From contig CASEWE010000006.1 in assembly GCA_949291555.1 (NCBI GenBank), positions 43,093 through 107,092 of the forward strand: a stretch of 64,000 nt of DNA. Direction: 5' to 3'. Position 1 is the first letter of the stretch, and every line of letters starts with the position of its first letter. Source of the DNA: an uncultured Bacteroidales bacterium. GTDB taxonomy: Bacteria; Bacteroidota; Bacteroidia; Bacteroidales; P3. A program made the position numbers and the translations under genes. The notes under the pieces were generated by a model. It was not told where the DNA came from. It ran no database searches and worked only from the letters and a program-made list of their open reading frames with translations. Of this stretch, positions 63,102 to 64,000 are shown in pieces.

Positions 63102-63650
63102 TCAACCGGACATCTTGCCTCGCAAGTTCTCCAGGACAGCCCACCGCGGATCGGGTTCTTTCTCCCCCTCTGCCTGCCCGCCTTTCGAATAAAGGGCCAG
63201 CATGGCCGCATCGCAATCCGGTTCCCCGTCTTGCCCGGGAGGGCAAACGCACTGCAGCGGACGCGAGAGCACCAATACTTCATGGAAATAAGCGGCCAGA
63301 TCCAAAAAGGATTCATTTTCCCCTATTTGCCAAATGCCGTCTTCTTCCTCTTCCTTGCCCGCGGAAGAGACCGTCTTCACAATCACCGTCTCCTGCAAGC
63401 GGACCGGGAAAGAGATTTCCCGCAAGCACCGGTCGCAACGGGTAACCGCCCTCCCCTCGAAAGAGAAGGAGAGCTCCATCATGCGTTCTCCCTTCTCCAA
63501 GTGCAGCTTCACCCCTACCTCCGGCCGGCAAAAATCCTCTTCGCCGGGAAATTCCTCCATGAGCCGTTGGTCCAGAACATATTCAAAATCATGCCCTCCC
63601 TCTCCCAGTCCGGAGAAAAACAAGCAGTAATCGTTCCTATGCCTCGACAT
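63102..63650 (-). CDS. yceD: DUF177 (YceD) protein
   Basis: 182 residues from the ATG at 63650. YceD-type proteins precede rpmF and have been linked to 23S rRNA or large-subunit assembly. The conserved core is RCDRCLREI, with more cysteines at CVCPPG and DC, which may bind a metal. An in-frame start at 63701 lies upstream of the predicted -7 box (63674-63681), so it would not be in the mRNA; 63650 is preferred. It leads the DUF177-rpmF-plsX-fabH group; 167 bases separate it from rpmF. Confidence 0.85.
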   Translation of the reverse strand: MSRHRNDYCLFFSGLGEGGHDFEYVLDQRLMEEFPGEEDFCRPEVGVKLHLEKGERMMELSFSFEGRAVTRCDRCLREISFPVRLQETVIVKTVSSAGKEEEEDGIWQIGENESFLDLAAYFHEVLVLSRPLQCVCPPGQDGEPDCDAAMLALYSKGGQAEGEKEPDPRWAVLENLRGKMSG

Positions 63651-63673
63651 AAGCAGGGACAAATTTAAGCCTG

Positions 63674-63681
63674 CAAAGGTA
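63674..63681 (-). promoter_or_regulatory. -7 box of the DUF177-fabH operon
   Basis: The minus strand reads TACCTTTG, a full TAnnTTTG match, 23 bases before the chosen start codon. No clear TTG -33 element is seen; a T-run occupies that place. Confidence 0.5.
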
Positions 63682-63901
63682 ATATTTTTTTCGAAAACCA
63701 TGTCCCGCCGACCCGCCGCCTTCCAAAACCGCCTTGCAACCCTCCGGAACCGCCTTCAAACCCTCCCTGCCGGTTCCCCGGGTTCCCGCTTCCGCAACGG
63801 CCCGCGCAAGCAGGCCTCCAAAGCCGCCCATGGCTTGCCCCGCGGATTCAATTTGCCCATCCCCTGCAATTGTTGTATTTTTACAAGTTTTTTCTCCGGC
63901 T

Positions 63902-64000
63902 CGCACCGCTTCTGAAAGCCGCACCGCTTCTGAAAGCCGCACCGCTTCTGAAAGCCGCACCGCTTCTGAAAGCCGCACCGCTTCTGAAAGCCGCACCGCT
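63902..64000. repeat. 18-bp tandem array at the window edge
   Basis: CGCACCGCTTCTGAAAGC is repeated five and a half times without a mismatch and runs off the right end. The unit is a multiple of three and is open in all three minus-strand frames and two plus-strand frames. No gene start is seen; 63682-63901 holds no supported gene. Confidence 0.9.

Noticed and set aside
63637..63996. Minus-strand frame with RLSEAV repeats
   Set aside because: The repeats come from the 18-bp DNA array, the frame overlaps the DUF177 start and promoter, and the rest is low-complexity.
63902..64000. CRISPR array
   Set aside because: Units are identical and contiguous with no spacers.

Overview
The window reads as a chromosome segment of a GC-rich member of the Bacteroidota, most likely order Bacteroidales. 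Evidence: a SprA/Sov-type type IX secretion (T9SS) translocon of 2,452 residues, a PorE-like T9SS accessory protein, two secreted proteins with T9SS sorting tails, a fused SecDF, a BamA-like TamL lipoprotein, an ExbB-x-ExbD-ExbD cluster, DUF1599 and BT_3928-type proteins, and several promoters of the Bacteroidetes form TTTG/TTG-N19-21-TAnnTTTG. Tryptophanase suggests an indole-producing anaerobe. Family and genus cannot be fixed from this sequence. Coding sequence is dense and mostly housekeeping. There is no integrase, transposase, CRISPR array or rRNA operon.

Layout. 1-4.4 kb (minus): a TonB-dependent receptor, a secreted PCMD-like protein with a T9SS tail, and the start of a second secreted protein cut by the window edge. 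4.7-13.5 kb (minus): purM, the PorE-like TPR/propeller/OmpA protein, secDF and ansA. 13.8-21.3 kb (plus): tnaA, the TamL-like lipoprotein with a lysophospholipid acyltransferase, tRNA-Ser(GGA), and the exb cluster. 21.7-26.4 kb (minus): trpS-hflX and a nucleoside-type MFS transporter with tatD. 26.6-31.5 kb (plus): SDR, MBL hydrolase and a selenium operon (selU, yedF, DUF3343, selD). 31.6-42.1 kb (minus): an apparent seven-gene operon DUF1599, BT_3928-like, tpiA, prmA, a 1,624-residue uncharacterised protein, plsY, mazG. 42.2-43.9 kb (plus): folP-cdaA. 44.2-54 kb (minus): ruvA-sprA and gcvH-ychF. 54.3-56.1 kb (plus): a possible structured RNA followed by a T9SS cargo gene interrupted by one in-frame TAG. 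56.2-58.1 kb (minus): dnaX. 58.4-60.5 kb (plus): rpsF-rpsR-rplI and a SpoU rRNA methyltransferase. 60.7-63.7 kb (minus): DUF177-rpmF-plsX-fabH. The window ends in an 18-bp tandem array.

Themes. Envelope biogenesis dominates: SecDF moves proteins across the inner membrane, SprA and the PorE-like protein serve T9SS export of the two tailed cargo proteins, TamL and PlsX/PlsY/FabH/acyltransferase serve outer membrane and phospholipid assembly, and the Exb proteins energise TonB receptors. The selenium genes are those expected for 2-selenouridine in tRNA; no selenocysteine genes are seen here.

The most unusual signals are (i) two abutting hairpins at 54314-54492 whose loops are complementary over 12 bases, (ii) a C-terminal domain on the PorE-like protein that looks like a retropepsin fold without its catalytic motif, (iii) symmetric or dyad-embedded promoters for folP/DUF1599 and ruvA-sprA, (iv) the interrupted T9SS cargo gene, and (v) the very large uncharacterised protein with acidic tyrosine repeats.
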